A DNA stretch of 64,000 bases from Siphonodentalium dalli. Taxonomy: Eukaryota > Mollusca > Scaphopoda > Gadilida > Siphonodentaliidae. This document shows positions 22,930-32,120 of the stretch, in pieces. How positions within the stretch are numbered: position 1 is the stretch's first letter; every line of letters begins with the position of its first letter. The stretch is from contig CP136061.1 of the NCBI GenBank assembly GCA_032622095.1, forward strand, positions 45,641,797 to 45,705,796, written 5' to 3'. The notes beneath the pieces are model-generated. The model saw nothing but the letters and a program-made list of their open reading frames with translations. It was not told the origin of the DNA and did no database searches. A program made the position numbers and the translations under genes.

Positions 22930-23768
22930 AGTGATAAACAGAGGTGATAGAAAATAGTATTTTTCACATCGGGTGGCAATTTTGGCAGCCATTTTGGGTA
23001 CTGATTTTTCCATAAAGCTAGCATAATGGCATCATACAGAGGTATACATTCATATATATTTAGTCAATTTTATTCATCAACCACTACGTTTTAGGGATTG
23101 AATGACACTGTGAGCAATATCCGCCATTTTCCATATTTTGACCGCCATTTTGGCAGCCATTTTGAGACAAAGCGCCAATTTGGATTTCATTGAATTGGTT
23201 ACTCATAGTTCTATCCATTTCTTGTTGATATATGACTGGAATCCCAATGGCGATTTTTGTGAAATTTTTTACCGCTTTCTGTAAAATCGAATTTTTGAGG
23301 GTTTGGATGAGTCTGGGACCCCATTTATGGTATCTTTCATTGCTCCAATACTGAATTAACATGAATAAGACTAATCAAAGTAGGTAGTCTCAACCATTAT
23401 CAAACAACAGAAACTGATCTTTAAGGTTTAGGCAAAAACTTCAAATTTCGAGTTTAGGCCGCCATTTTGGCGGCCATCTGGGACGAGGAGTTCCATTTAT
23501 GCCATAAACAGGTGGCATAATATTTTACCTTTGCAAAAATGTATACATTTGTATACAAATGACAACATTTGTTCTCACTATAATCGAATTATTCTAAGTC
23601 AGAGTCTCTTTTGACTAACGGCAGCCATGTTGGACGCCATCTTGGATCCTGAATTTTCCCCAAAGCTGATTTTGGATATGTTATACCCGAGATTCTCCCG
23701 CATCGAATGACACCAAGACTGCTTCTTTACCAATTTCTTCTGGGTCTAACCCTCCGACGACCATACTA
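22930..23768 (-). repeat. Right arm of fold-back element 2
   Basis: This is the reverse complement of the left arm. It contains the paired GCCATTTTGGCAGCCATTTT motif at 22972 and about 23140, and GCAGCCATGTTGGACGCCAT at 23622. The minus-strand open frame 23362-23084 lies wholly within the arm and is judged a chance frame. Confidence 0.75.
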
Positions 23769-23898
23769 TATATGCGAGTCGCCCATATGGCGCCTCGCAT
23801 ATTCAACAGAATGCATTGGCCTAACAATATTTACCTTATCTTTTAAGCCAGTGCATTCGGTTATATATGCGAGGCTCCCTATGGGAGAATGCACTGGC
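23769..23898. repeat. Nested short palindromes
   Basis: TATGCGAG...GCCCATATGGC...CTCGCATA forms a perfect small hairpin near 23770-23801. AATGCATTGGC at 23809 pairs with GCCAGTGCATT ending near 23857. A further 'tatatgcgaggctccctatggga' copy follows. The cluster lies directly outside the right end of fold-back element 2. Confidence 0.7.
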
Positions 23899-24039
23899 AC
23901 AGGGTCTTTAATGTTGTACCAACGAATGGCAACAAACCATATTTCCGACTAAATCCTGAAAAAGTTACCCATAATTCTGCTGTGGTTAAGGAGTCGATTA
24001 TCTAGGACATTACTGTAGATCAGGATGCGACAACATGCC

Positions 24040-24113
24040 ATTCTCAACAACTAGGCCATTTCCGCTTCGCTAAGGAAATAACTCGTCAGCGGAAACGGCC
24101 GAGTCGTTGAGAA
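24040..24113. repeat. Imperfect hairpin, ~27-bp arms
   Basis: ATTCTCAACAACTAGGCCAT and the complement of ATGGCCKAGTCGTTGAGAAT flank a 20-base loop containing 'cgctaaggaaataactcgtc'. No coding sense is visible. It lies between fold-back element 2 and the 50-bp repeats. Confidence 0.75.
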
Positions 24114-24300
24114 TATACAAACTGCAACGCAGAGTTCAGTCCCCTGCTAAAGTGGCAGCGGTCAGACCAAACTCCAGGCAGAGTTATCCCCCATCACTCC
24201 GCTGATATATCACTGCCATTTTGGTAAGGATGTCTTACGTGTTCTTAGTTCTTATTTTTTAGGATTAAAATTGTATATATCTGGCTCAGTCTATATTGTT

Positions 24301-24650
24301 TGGCAGCGGTCAGGCCAACATGTCGAGGGGACTGAACTCTATATATATGATGGCAGCGGTCAGACCAACATGTTGAGGGGACTGAACTCTATATATATGA
24401 TGACAGCGGTCAGACCAACATGTCGACGGGACTGAACTCTATATATATGATGGCAGTGGTCAGACCAACATGTCGAGGGGACTGAACTATATATATATGA
24501 TGGCAGCGGTCAGACCAACATGCCGAGGGGACTGAACTCTATATATATGATGGCAGCGGTCAGTCCATCATGTCAAGGGGACTGAACTCTATATATATGA
24601 TGGCAGCGGTCAGACCAACATGTCGAGGAGCCTGAACTCCAGCTTGCACT
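24301..24650 (+). repeat. Seven 50-bp tandem repeats
   Basis: TGGCAGCGGTCAGACCAACA starts at 24301, 24351, 24401, 24451, 24501, 24551 and 24601, exactly 50 bp apart, with one to three differences per copy. Each ends in 'ggggactgaactctatatatatga'. A partial older copy lies at 24151-24172 (GTGGCAGCGGTCAGACCAAA). The array lies about 260 bp upstream of the type II membrane-protein exon, so it could influence its promoter, but no element was identified. Confidence 0.9.
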
Positions 24651-24906
24651 AATCATTGTGGAAATGCAGAATTTTCATTCGCAAATGACAGATACACACT
24701 CTGTTCGTGGCTCGCACACCAAGCTCGTAAGCAAACAAGCGGAACCATGTATTACAAAGATGAAAGCTGAGTTTTAAATTTCAAACTGACATTGATTCAG
24801 TTGATAAACATGTTGGGCACAATTGATTCAGGGTGTTGATACTACCACTCCTGTGTGCTGGCGTTTGTTCGTAAATATATATAGTTCATTCTTTTTCTTT
24901 CCAAGC

Positions 24907-25514
24907 ATGGTGGTGTTGTCGTTAGGGACGTCCAACGGAAAGAAAATACGATGCACTCCGAAACAAATTGGCATTGTTGTCATTTTGTTCGCTGTCAGTT
25001 TCATGATCGTTCACTTGCTGATAACATCACAATACTCAACTGGATTGATCTATGCTAACTACATTAGGCCCGTTCCTATGTCAACGCTGAAGATTTGGGA
25101 TAACTCTAATAGGCCCGCTCTTACGCCAATGATGAAGATTGAAGCTAACAAGACCAGGCCGGTTCTTGTGACAACGGCGCAGATTGGGGATAAATCAACA
25201 AGGTCCGTTGTTAAGGCGACGACGAAGAGTAATATGCGCGCTAAGTCAACGCCGAAGATTGTGGGTGACTCTACTAGGCCCGCTCTTATGCCAATGGCGA
25301 AGGATGAAGCTAACAAGACAAGGCCGGTTCTTGCAGCAACGGCGCAGATTGGGGGTAAATCTGCAAGATACCTTATTGAGGCGACGACGCAGAGTAATAT
25401 GCGCGCTGAGTCAACGGAAAAGATTAACACAGTTATGAACATCTATAAATCAACGACCAAGAGTGAGGATAAAGGTACGTTATCACATTGGATCAACGGA
25501 CACAAACAAAAACC
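24907..25514 (+). CDS. First coding exon of a type II membrane protein with repetitive Thr-rich stem
   Basis: The frame is open from 24823, but the Met at 24907 has the better context (agcATGg, A at -3 and G at +4). It gives a short basic tail (SNGKKIRCTPK) followed by one hydrophobic segment (IVVILFAVSFMIVHLLI). This is the usual signal anchor of Golgi glycosyltransferases, sulfotransferases and similar type II proteins. The lumenal part is about 145 residues of 15-residue units such as RPALTPMMKIEANKT and RPVLVTTAQIGDKST, arranged in a higher 55-residue (165-bp) repeat starting at 25111 and 25276. The stretch is rich in Thr, Lys and Ala and has no catalytic domain. It ends at a good donor, CC|GTAAGTC, in phase 2, so catalytic exons would lie downstream. 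None compatible was found in the window. The 3' end of this exon recurs in inverted orientation at 26971-27134 with the donor destroyed. Confidence 0.6.
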
Positions 25515-25637
25515 GTAAGTCGAAGAGTCCGAGGCGAGGAATTTGTGTTGTCAATGTTTGCAGACACTTTCTGACTTACTAATAAACACATTTAGACACA
25601 ACTTCTAAACAGTTTAAGGTAAGTGAATATTTCGTCA
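25484..25637 (+). repeat. Inverted repeat, left copy (exon end plus intron start)
   Basis: This covers the last 30 coding bases of the membrane-protein exon, its donor and about 120 bp of intron. The reverse complement at 26971-27134 matches at roughly nine positions in ten. A second GTAAGT lies at 25617, but the short interval between it and the upstream TTTAG contains an in-frame stop, so a micro-exon is not supported. Confidence 0.85.
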
Positions 25638-26970
25638 CTAATATTCGGTCACCGACGATCAGTTAGAATCAGTTGTCAGTGCTATATCACGGAATAAATG
25701 GAATTTAATCATCGCCGCGAGACGATTTCTTGCACAAAATATCCCAGAAAATGTAAATTTTCAAATCATCTCAGCCACTTTTCGCCACAACCATTATACC
25801 GATCGAAACGCCTGTCCTCGTCCAACAAATGCATATATTGAGTATTATCATTGAATGTCTCAGTATTCCACATTTCCAATTTATATACAGGTACCCGCTT
25901 CGAAATTACTGTCCGGTTAGTCCCAAAAAGTTGAATCATTTGTCGCTAAATATTTGTCCGCTTAGTCGTGATTCGACTGAAGACTACCCTCAACAATTTA
26001 TTGTGGAAAAAACCTTTTTCGCAGATTATATATTCTCTTCGTTTTATTTTATGTTTGGCGATGACGGTTATGGTGTCCAAGATTGTTATATTTCCCCGCC
26101 TACAACATAATATATTAGAGGCATCAAACTATACACGCGACATTTATAAACAGACCTAGACACATGGGGCTAGCTGGCGGTCGTTCGAATTTTAATTTGA
26201 ATATTTAATTCCCCCTAACGTACTAGTAAATGGCCATGGTCAGTTCTAGATATTTCTTTATCATAATAGACTGATTAATGTGTCATTGAAACGTAATTTG
26301 ACGATTAAGGCATAAGAAAAAGTTTACATAAAAATTATATATCCAAAGAAAAACAATCAGGAGGGGACTAAAACATGTATATGGGGTGTATATACACGTA
26401 TAGCCATTTTTATATTGGCCCAATTTCCAGTGCAAGAAAAAGACAGTATTTTGTAATTCCAGGTGCTATATACTTCATGTCTTCAGATGTGACCATTGTG
26501 AGACACAGGCTGGTGCGCCTTTTCTGAGGCAATTGGCCATGAAATTCTATAATATCCAAATGAACGTTTGTATCTAAAGGTTCGCGCAACAAATCAGGAA
26601 AATACCACCAAAATCTTTGACATCCCAGCTCTGGTTTGGCGACATCTCATCGCAGGATCGATCTGCGGCGTTGATACCCGAAATTATGGTGGGTACCCAC
26701 ACTTGAACGCATATAGTAGTTTTGCGAACCGCTCTGCAGACAATTTTGTGGTTAATTAAACATATGTTTTTTCTATTGATACACGCATTATCCGCCATTT
26801 ATGACTGATAATTATGCTTCAAACGAACTACCTAACTTCAAAAAGTGTCTACTATTTATGACTAATAAAATCGGAAATGAGTCGGAATTTCTATTAAATT
26901 TATCGGAGTGAGAGCAAGCTATGGTCGCTATCCCATTGAGAGAACATTCTGCTTTGCGAAAGTATGTTTT
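25638..26970. other. Spacer between inverted copies, no gene seen
   Basis: About 1.3 kb of AT-rich sequence. Open frames at 25829-26159 and 26568-26798 have no recognisable domain or splice support. Confidence 0.45.
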
Positions 26971-27134
26971 TGACGAAATATTCACTTACCTCAAACTGTT
27001 TAGAAGTGGTGTCTAAATGTGTTTATCAGCAGCAAAAACGGTGTAAGAAAGTGTCTGCAAACTTTGACAACACAAATTCCTCGCCTCGGACTCTGCGACT
27101 TCCGATTTTCGTTTGTGTCCGTTGATCCACTGTG
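26971..27134 (-). repeat. Inverted repeat, right copy, at the start of the tandem array
   Basis: This is the reverse complement of 25484-25637. The splice donor reads GGAAGTC instead of GTAAGTC, so this copy cannot splice the same way. Part of it (from 27110) also stands at the beginning of array unit C (44106), showing that this fragment became part of the amplified unit. Confidence 0.85.
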
Positions 27135-27664
27135 TATATGTGGCTATTACGGCCCAATTCGTCACATCAAGTTAACCCTCTCATTACTAAATTGATTCTC
27201 TCACCAGGTCAAAAAGATGTACATTGGTTGATTGGAATGGTCTATTATTAATCTGGAGGGGTGTTTAGGAAAGTAAGCAGACGACGGATAATAAAATTGC
27301 AGAAGGAGTCCTATTTATTGGAGGGATATGTTCAGATAATAACTTCAACAAACGACCTACATATGACCTATGATCTATGGCCGTTTGTTGAACATTATAT
27401 ATACATTTCCTCGGGTAACTGCTCACCCACTGTGGGAGAACTACTCCTGGCGATGTGGTTCTCTACCGATTTGCGTGAGCATTTTTGAGCGACGATTCCG
27501 ATTCTCTATCGAGCAATCGCGGCGTAAAACGTAAAAAAAACAGCAACATTAAAATAGGTTTTCAAGGGTTTCATAGCGTTATCGTGAAATTATAGTCACT
27601 GACCATCAGTTTGTGTAAAAACAAGTTAAAAACTAATCCCGAAATGCACGGAAATTGAGTTTCT

Positions 27665-27745
27665 ATTTTCCTATTCCGATTCTCTGCTGAGGACTCCGAT
27701 TCTCTACCGAGCGCTCGGTTCTCTGCGAATAGCTCGATGCTCTGC
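27665..27745 (-). repeat. Cluster of AGAGAAYCGG motifs
   Basis: On the minus strand the 10-mer AGAGAATCGG or AGAGAACCGA occurs three times in this stretch. It recurs at 27459, 27503, about 29848-29895 and, in the longer units, 37339-37395 and equivalents (AGAGAACCGGAG, AAAGAATCGGAG). It is described further among the findings. Confidence 0.65.
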
Positions 27746-27907
27746 CTTTGATAAAGTAGTACATGCCGTCCGCTTGATTTCTACCAATATGGCTACATAA
27801 TTAGTCATGAACATGACACATGATGAGCGGCGACCATATACATTGACATGGGTATTCAGATAGATTGACACGGCCCATATAATGGTCCAAAGAACATTTA
27901 ATTGCAA
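27704..27907 (-). other. Small ORF with hydrophobic N-terminus, conserved in units A-C
   Basis: A 67-codon frame starts MQLNVLWTIIWAVSIYLN, which could act as a signal peptide, then has two Cys and a basic tail. Identical frames lie at 35352-35555 and 44703-44906. The end overlaps the repeated 'ctctaccgag' motifs. The family is not recognised and there is no splice support. Conservation may only reflect recent duplication. Confidence 0.25.
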
Positions 27908-27991
27908 TTACAAAATTTACACCAAGTGTCTCTCTCTGTATAGCGTCCTGTGATGGTCCCTAATATTAATTACCACATTCTTACGTCATCG

Positions 27992-28525
27992 CTAGATAGA
28001 ACCGAATGTCCATATTTTACGGAAATCGATCAATAATTGAAAGGAAATATTATTTAAAGTAAAACGTCCGGTTTCTAACTCTCGCATGAAACATTGCCAC
28101 TCCTCCAGTCGGTCATGCTCAGTGAGAAAATCTACTATATCTGGCAACAACTGTGACAATTCGTCTATACCACGAGTAGAGTCAGATTTTGTCATGTTAA
28201 TGTCCGATTCTTCTTGAAACAGCTCTGTGTGTGAACTCACATCTCGTGTCACTTTCTTCAGAGGTCTCTCGTGTATGTCGGTTTCGGTTTCATCCGGAAA
28301 AGTCAAAACGCAATCATCATCGTTTAAGCGGATTGTTGCCAGATCACAGGGTAGTGTTTTTGGAATAATCCCGAAATGCTTCGTCATGTACTGTGCGTTG
28401 CGCATATCATCACTCGATACGCTGCATAGCAAGACGATATCGAGGTCCTCGTGTGCAATGAGTGTATGCTGCAGCGTCTCGTTTCCATGTCCAATCATTG
28501 CTTGACAATAATAGCATCGCCATTT
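27992..28525 (-). CDS. Zinc-finger-type exon, copy A
   Basis: On the minus strand a splice acceptor (atatctattcctcag) opens an exon at 28525 in phase 0 with KWRCYYC. The Cys pair and the following His pair fit a C-x2-C-x12-H-x4-H zinc finger (CYYC...LQHTLIAH). Residues about 45-115 are acidic and Thr/Ser-rich. The last 55 residues (DELSQLLPDIVDFLTEHDRL...) look like two to three amphipathic helices, and the frame then reaches a stop. I do not recognise the family. The ORF is open over 178 codons in units A and B, which supports past selection. An upstream exon was not identified. Confidence 0.55.
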   Translation of the reverse strand, partial: KWRCYYCQAMIGHGNETLQHTLIAHEDLDIVLLCSVSSDDMRNAQYMTKHFGIIPKTLPCDLATIRLNDDDCVLTFPDETETDIHERPLKKVTRDVSSHTELFQEESDINMTKSDSTRGIDELSQLLPDIVDFLTEHDRLEEWQCFMRELETGRFTLNNISFQLLIDFRKIWTFGSI

Positions 28526-28614
28526 CTGAGGAATAGATATTCAGCAATGTAAATTCAACAATCAAGACTGTGGCAAAACTCTTAAAGGTGCATTGTCTCT
28601 TTGCAGAAACACTT

Positions 28615-28669
28615 CCAACAACAACAACAACAACAACAACGACGACGACGACAACAACAACAACAACAG
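28615..28669. repeat. AAC/GAC trinucleotide microsatellite (unit A)
   Basis: (CAA)n-(CGA)n-(CAA)n. Equivalent tracts are at 36264-36319, 45615-45671, 54361-54411 and 62481-62536, with copy number differing among units and an AGC interruption in D and E. This is useful as a marker that the units are distinct. Confidence 0.9.
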
Positions 28670-28849
28670 GTCAGCGAACACGTGTCCCCCGAAAGGTGGA
28701 TTTTTAGTAACTTTTTTTAATTATGTCAAAATTCACAGTGACCAACTTCAAACTTGGCATTTGTCTTCTGAAATTTGAACTACGTACCACATACCAAGAG
28801 ATTCAGTTGAATTTAAAAACAATCAGATACCTAAAAGTAAAGTTATCAC

Positions 28850-29220
28850 CAGGAAACCAAAATAATAGTCAAATTCTAAGACGACAAGGACCATAACTCA
28901 GGCAAAATGGTCGGACCGAACCCATATTCACAATTTACCTGTATTTGGAGCTCATAAACTCACATACCAAATTTGGTTCAGATCCGATCATACAATCTTT
29001 AATTATCATCCGGAAACCTCAAAACGACAAAGTGCTAAATCGAAAAAGGGGCCATAACTCCGGACCTAACTTGACCTGTATTTCGAGCTCATAAACTCAC
29101 ATACCAAATCTGGTTTCGATCCGTTAGCCTAAAACTGAAGTTCTCATCCGGAATCTTTCCGCACGGACGGACGCACGGGTGTCACAGCGACTCGATGGAC
29201 GGACGGACGGACGGACAAAA
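28850..29220 (+). repeat. Mollusc-type interspersed repeat ending in (GGAC)n, unit A
   Basis: Two internal copies of 'gccataactc(c)gg ... gagctcataaactcacataccaaat(t/c)tggttt(c)gatccg', each about 150 bp, are followed by a (GGAC)n tail at 29160-29217. This layout is widespread in bivalve and gastropod genomes. Equivalent stretches lie near 36500-36866, 45848-46228, 54598-54958 and 62722-63085, with differing GGAC copy number (longest in unit C). Confidence 0.75.
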
Positions 29221-29320
29221 AGAATAGAAACTCGTTCGTAGACATATTTCCTTCATTGCGCCTAAACATAAACAGGAGAAACGCACACTATTACATATAA
29301 TTTACTTAACAATTTCATAA

Positions 29321-29800
29321 AATAAAATTACTTTCAGAATTGTTATACAGTTCTAATAATAGTCACAATTCCTGTCCCAGTTTATACTAAAAATTAAAAC
29401 TTCTTTTGTTATACCTATCCAACAATACCGAGTAATTTCACAATAACATTTGAAATTCTGACCATAAACTGACTCGATTTTGGGACATATATTACTAACG
29501 TTCAATTGTGCGTCCATTGCTCCTTCTGTTGTAATGATTCGAGGTAGCATGTGGCAGAAAAATAAAATTACTTTCAGAATTGTTATACAGTTCTAATAAT
29601 AGTCACAATTCCTGTCCCAGTTTATACTAAAAATTAAAACTTCTTTTGTTATACCTATCCAACAATACCGAGTAATTTCACAATAACATTTGAAATTCTG
29701 ACCATAAACTGACTCGATTTTGGGACATATATTACTAACGTTCAATTGTGCGTCCATTGCTCCTTCTGTTGTAATGATTCGAGGTAGCATGTGGCAGAAA
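29321..29800. repeat. 240-bp tandem duplication, unit A only
   Basis: AATAAAATTACTTTCAGAAT starts at 29321 and again at 29561, and the two 240-bp copies are indistinguishable by eye. The duplication includes the end of the signal-peptide ORF, so a second truncated frame exists at 29353-29550. Units B-E have one copy. Confidence 0.95.
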
Positions 29801-29901
29801 ACTTGCTGTGAGTATGACGATGTCACGAAAATGAGCAAAATTGCAAAGAATCGGAAACTTTGCTCGGTAGAGAATGTAAATAAAGCTCGGTAGAGAACCA
29901 A
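29593..29901 (-). CDS. Small secreted-type protein, copy A (102 codons)
   Basis: The frame holds a good signal peptide (SFRFFAILLIFVTSSYS, likely cleavage before QQ). A short Cys-bearing chain follows (QQVFCHMLPRIITTEG..., NVSNICPKIESVYGQNFKCYC) with one N-glycosylation site (NVS). The hydrophobic core lies about 20 residues after the first Met, so a later start is possible, but no Met stands nearer. In this unit the frame runs past ITRY into 23 further residues because the ~500-bp segment of units B-E is absent. No family is recognised. Copies have few changes, mostly in unit B. Confidence 0.45.
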   Translation of the reverse strand: MVLYRALFTFSTEQSFRFFAILLIFVTSSYSQQVFCHMLPRIITTEGAMDAQLNVSNICPKIESVYGQNFKCYCEITRYCWIGITKEVLIFSINWDRNCDYY

Positions 29902-30030
29902 ATCGCGAGGAGTAGTTCCCCCACAGTGTGATCACCTGTATTGGAAATGCTAACACCCAGGGTTTAATATTAAAGATACGGGCGGAATTCGCGGTGGGTA
30001 TGCTGTTAAAATATTCAGCTCTGTCAAAAA

Positions 30031-32120
30031 CCGACTTTCTAATGGTATTACTGGTTGTATATGCCTCCCTTTTTCTATTGCCAATATGTGGTTGCTCACG
30101 CGCAATCTAGAAACATTTCGCGAGCAATTTGTGATCGTGTGTGAATGACATATGGCTCAATTTTTTATTCATCTTTAAATATCCTATAGTTTAGTTTTCC
30201 CTGTCGGTCTATCGTCATTGAATATATCATTGCGAAACACTTCCATATGTTCTTATTTCAATGTCTTAGTCAGCATCTGTTCACGCTGCCCTGGTAGTTG
30301 GTCTGCGCTATTGATTACAATGCTATAACACGACAATTGGGTGGGCCATGTTAAAGGTAATTTACAATTCAGAGATTCTTTGTAGCATGCGGATAAGATA
30401 TTATGGTCATCTACTTTTGACAGTTTTAGCTAGCATGTACCTGAAGAGTTGTGAAATGGCATCATTCGCGATAGGGAAACGGCCTAACTCTGCTCTAGAA
30501 GCGTGATTTGAGGCCTTTCTATTCAAACATAGAGCCCGCTTACAAAACTTTAGATGTGTTTGTTCACAATAAAATAGGCTTAATTAGATTATCAAATAAT
30601 TAGCATTTAGTGGCGATAGGTAACACCCGTGTTGTTTTTGTTAAATTTGTTAAAAAGAACATGGCTTTTGATGCTTTTGTGCTCAGATTATCCTGTACTT
30701 TTTTCATTTTTCCATTAGATGTGAAAATTAGTCCTAAATATTTATATTCATCCACTAATTCTATTGGCATATCATCAATATTAAATACATGACCATGTTT
30801 TGTTTTTCTTGAACGAAAGATCATACATTTGGTTTTTCTTACATTAACAGATAGTCCATTGTCAAGCGCGTATTTCTCTAACTTCTTAATCCCCGATTGT
30901 AAACCTGTCGGTGATTCAGATAACATCACCAGATCGTCTGCGAAAAGCAAATGATTGAGGTTATGATCATGAGCGTATACTGGGTCACATGTTTCGTCAA
31001 AAATATTAGCTATATCATCAATGAAAATCTTGAACAACGTAGGGGATAGAGAACAGCATTGTCGGACACATATTGTAGACAATATCGGGGGACCAATTCC
31101 CGCCGTTGTTTTAACAGAATAGTAGCTTGATTTGTAAAGAGAAGATAACGCGTCATATATATGACCATTAATTCCTACACGTTGCAATTTTTCGAATAAC
31201 AACGATCTATCAACTGAACCAAATGCTTTCTGAAAATCAACAAAAGCTGCATATAGAGGTTTTTTGTTTTCTTTATACCTATTAACGATAGTTCGCAATA
31301 TAAAAGAGCTATCAATTGTACTCCGATTTTTCCTAAATCCGAATTGCTTGTCACTAATTAAGTCATTTGCTTCGAGATAAGAGTTTATTCGTGTGTTTAT
31401 AACTTTGTTGAATAACTTACCAAATTTACTGCTTAAAGCAATAGGTCTATAATTGTTAGGGTCATGTCTATTGCCCTTCTTATATAGGGTTTTGATTGTT
31501 GACTCGCTCCAGCATACAGGAAAATGACCTGAGTGCCAACTGTGTTGAACAATTTTGTGACCTCGTCCAACATAAATGGAATTACTGATTTTAATAATTC
31601 ATTTGAAATGTTATCTGGTCCACTAGCTTTGTTATTTTTAAGTTGATACAGGTTATCTAATATTTTGCCTTTAGTTATATCACCATTGTTGAAATTTGTC
31701 ACAACGGTGCTTTGTTTCGTGGATTTTGATTGCTTTTCAATTGGTTCGGTTTTTGGACATAGCAGTTTATCGAAAAAATGGATTGTTTCGTCCGGGTCTA
31801 AATTATTAGAGTTTTCCTTCTTCGGTCGCATATTATTCACGATTCTCCAATATTTCGAGGGGTCACTAGTTTCGAGATTTGATAGCTCGTCAACAATATT
31901 TTGTTGGAAAATGCGAGATTTTCTTTTTGTCTCCCGTTTATATGCTTTTTTTGCTGTAAAAAATTTCAATGTAAGAGATCTATCATGTGGTTTTCTTTTC
32001 ATTTCCTCAATAACATTTTCCATTTCTTTTTTAAGCTTTTTGCATTCCTCATCAAACCATAGTCGTTTCCGTCTGCACCTATGTTTATTAAGGGAAAATA
32101 ATTGTGTTATGTAAACCGAA
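30031..32120 (-). pseudogene. LINE (non-LTR) reverse transcriptase, unit A
   Basis: Reading towards lower coordinates, the frame begins near the linker between endonuclease and RT (WFDEECKKLKKE, KASGPDNISNELLK), with the endonuclease missing. A frameshift near 31555 follows. The RT core then runs 'YRPIALSS', 'FGFRKNRST', FVDFQKAF (catalytic Asp kept) and FADDLVML (both Asp kept). Motif B reads CVRQCCSLSP where the family has GVRQGCSLSP, so both glycines are replaced. Degenerate C-terminal coding follows to about 30040 (HLKFCKRALCLNRKASNHA), where a 645-bp deletion removes the Cys/His knuckle and 3' end. The clade was not assigned. It cannot be active. Confidence 0.85.

Larger units (their letters stand above)
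19125..23768. mobile_element. Fold-back element 2 (related arms, different core)
   Basis: The ends are inverted copies: TAGTATGGTCGT at 19125 and its complement ending at 23768. Both are followed inward by 'gacccagaagaaattggtaaagaagc' and 'catatccaaaatccgc'. The left arm (19125 to about 20170) contains two direct copies of its own outer segment (19130-19290 and 19832-19990). The right arm runs from about 22930 to 23768. The arms share the paired ATGGC motifs and many phrases with element 1. The flanks are AT-rich, so the target duplication is not resolvable. Confidence 0.75.
27425..29931. repeat. Inverted 45-bp ends inside the unit (27425-27469 / 29887-29931)
   Basis: CACTGTGGGAGAACTACTCC...GGTTCTCTACCGA on the left is matched by the reverse complement of TCGGTAGAGAACC...GGAGTAGTTCCCCCACAGTG on the right, with about five differences. 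The pair brackets the zinc-finger exon, the microsatellite, the mollusc-type repeat and the signal-peptide ORF. This suggests that these parts once travelled as one element. Equivalent pairs are present in units B and C. Confidence 0.65.

Noticed and set aside
25484-25640. Possible 23-nt micro-exon between TTTAG and GTAAGTG
   Set aside because: Joined to the preceding exon it brings an in-frame TAA. Although its length would correct the phase towards the unit-D exon, the stop makes it unlikely.
28227-28505. 92-codon + strand frame, copied in each unit
   Set aside because: It is antisense to the zinc-finger exon, with no domain. The minus strand has the acceptor and the finger.
31665-32114. 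149-codon + strand frame, copied in each unit
   Set aside because: It is the antisense of the LINE N-terminal linker, whose minus-strand reading has clear RT-associated motifs.
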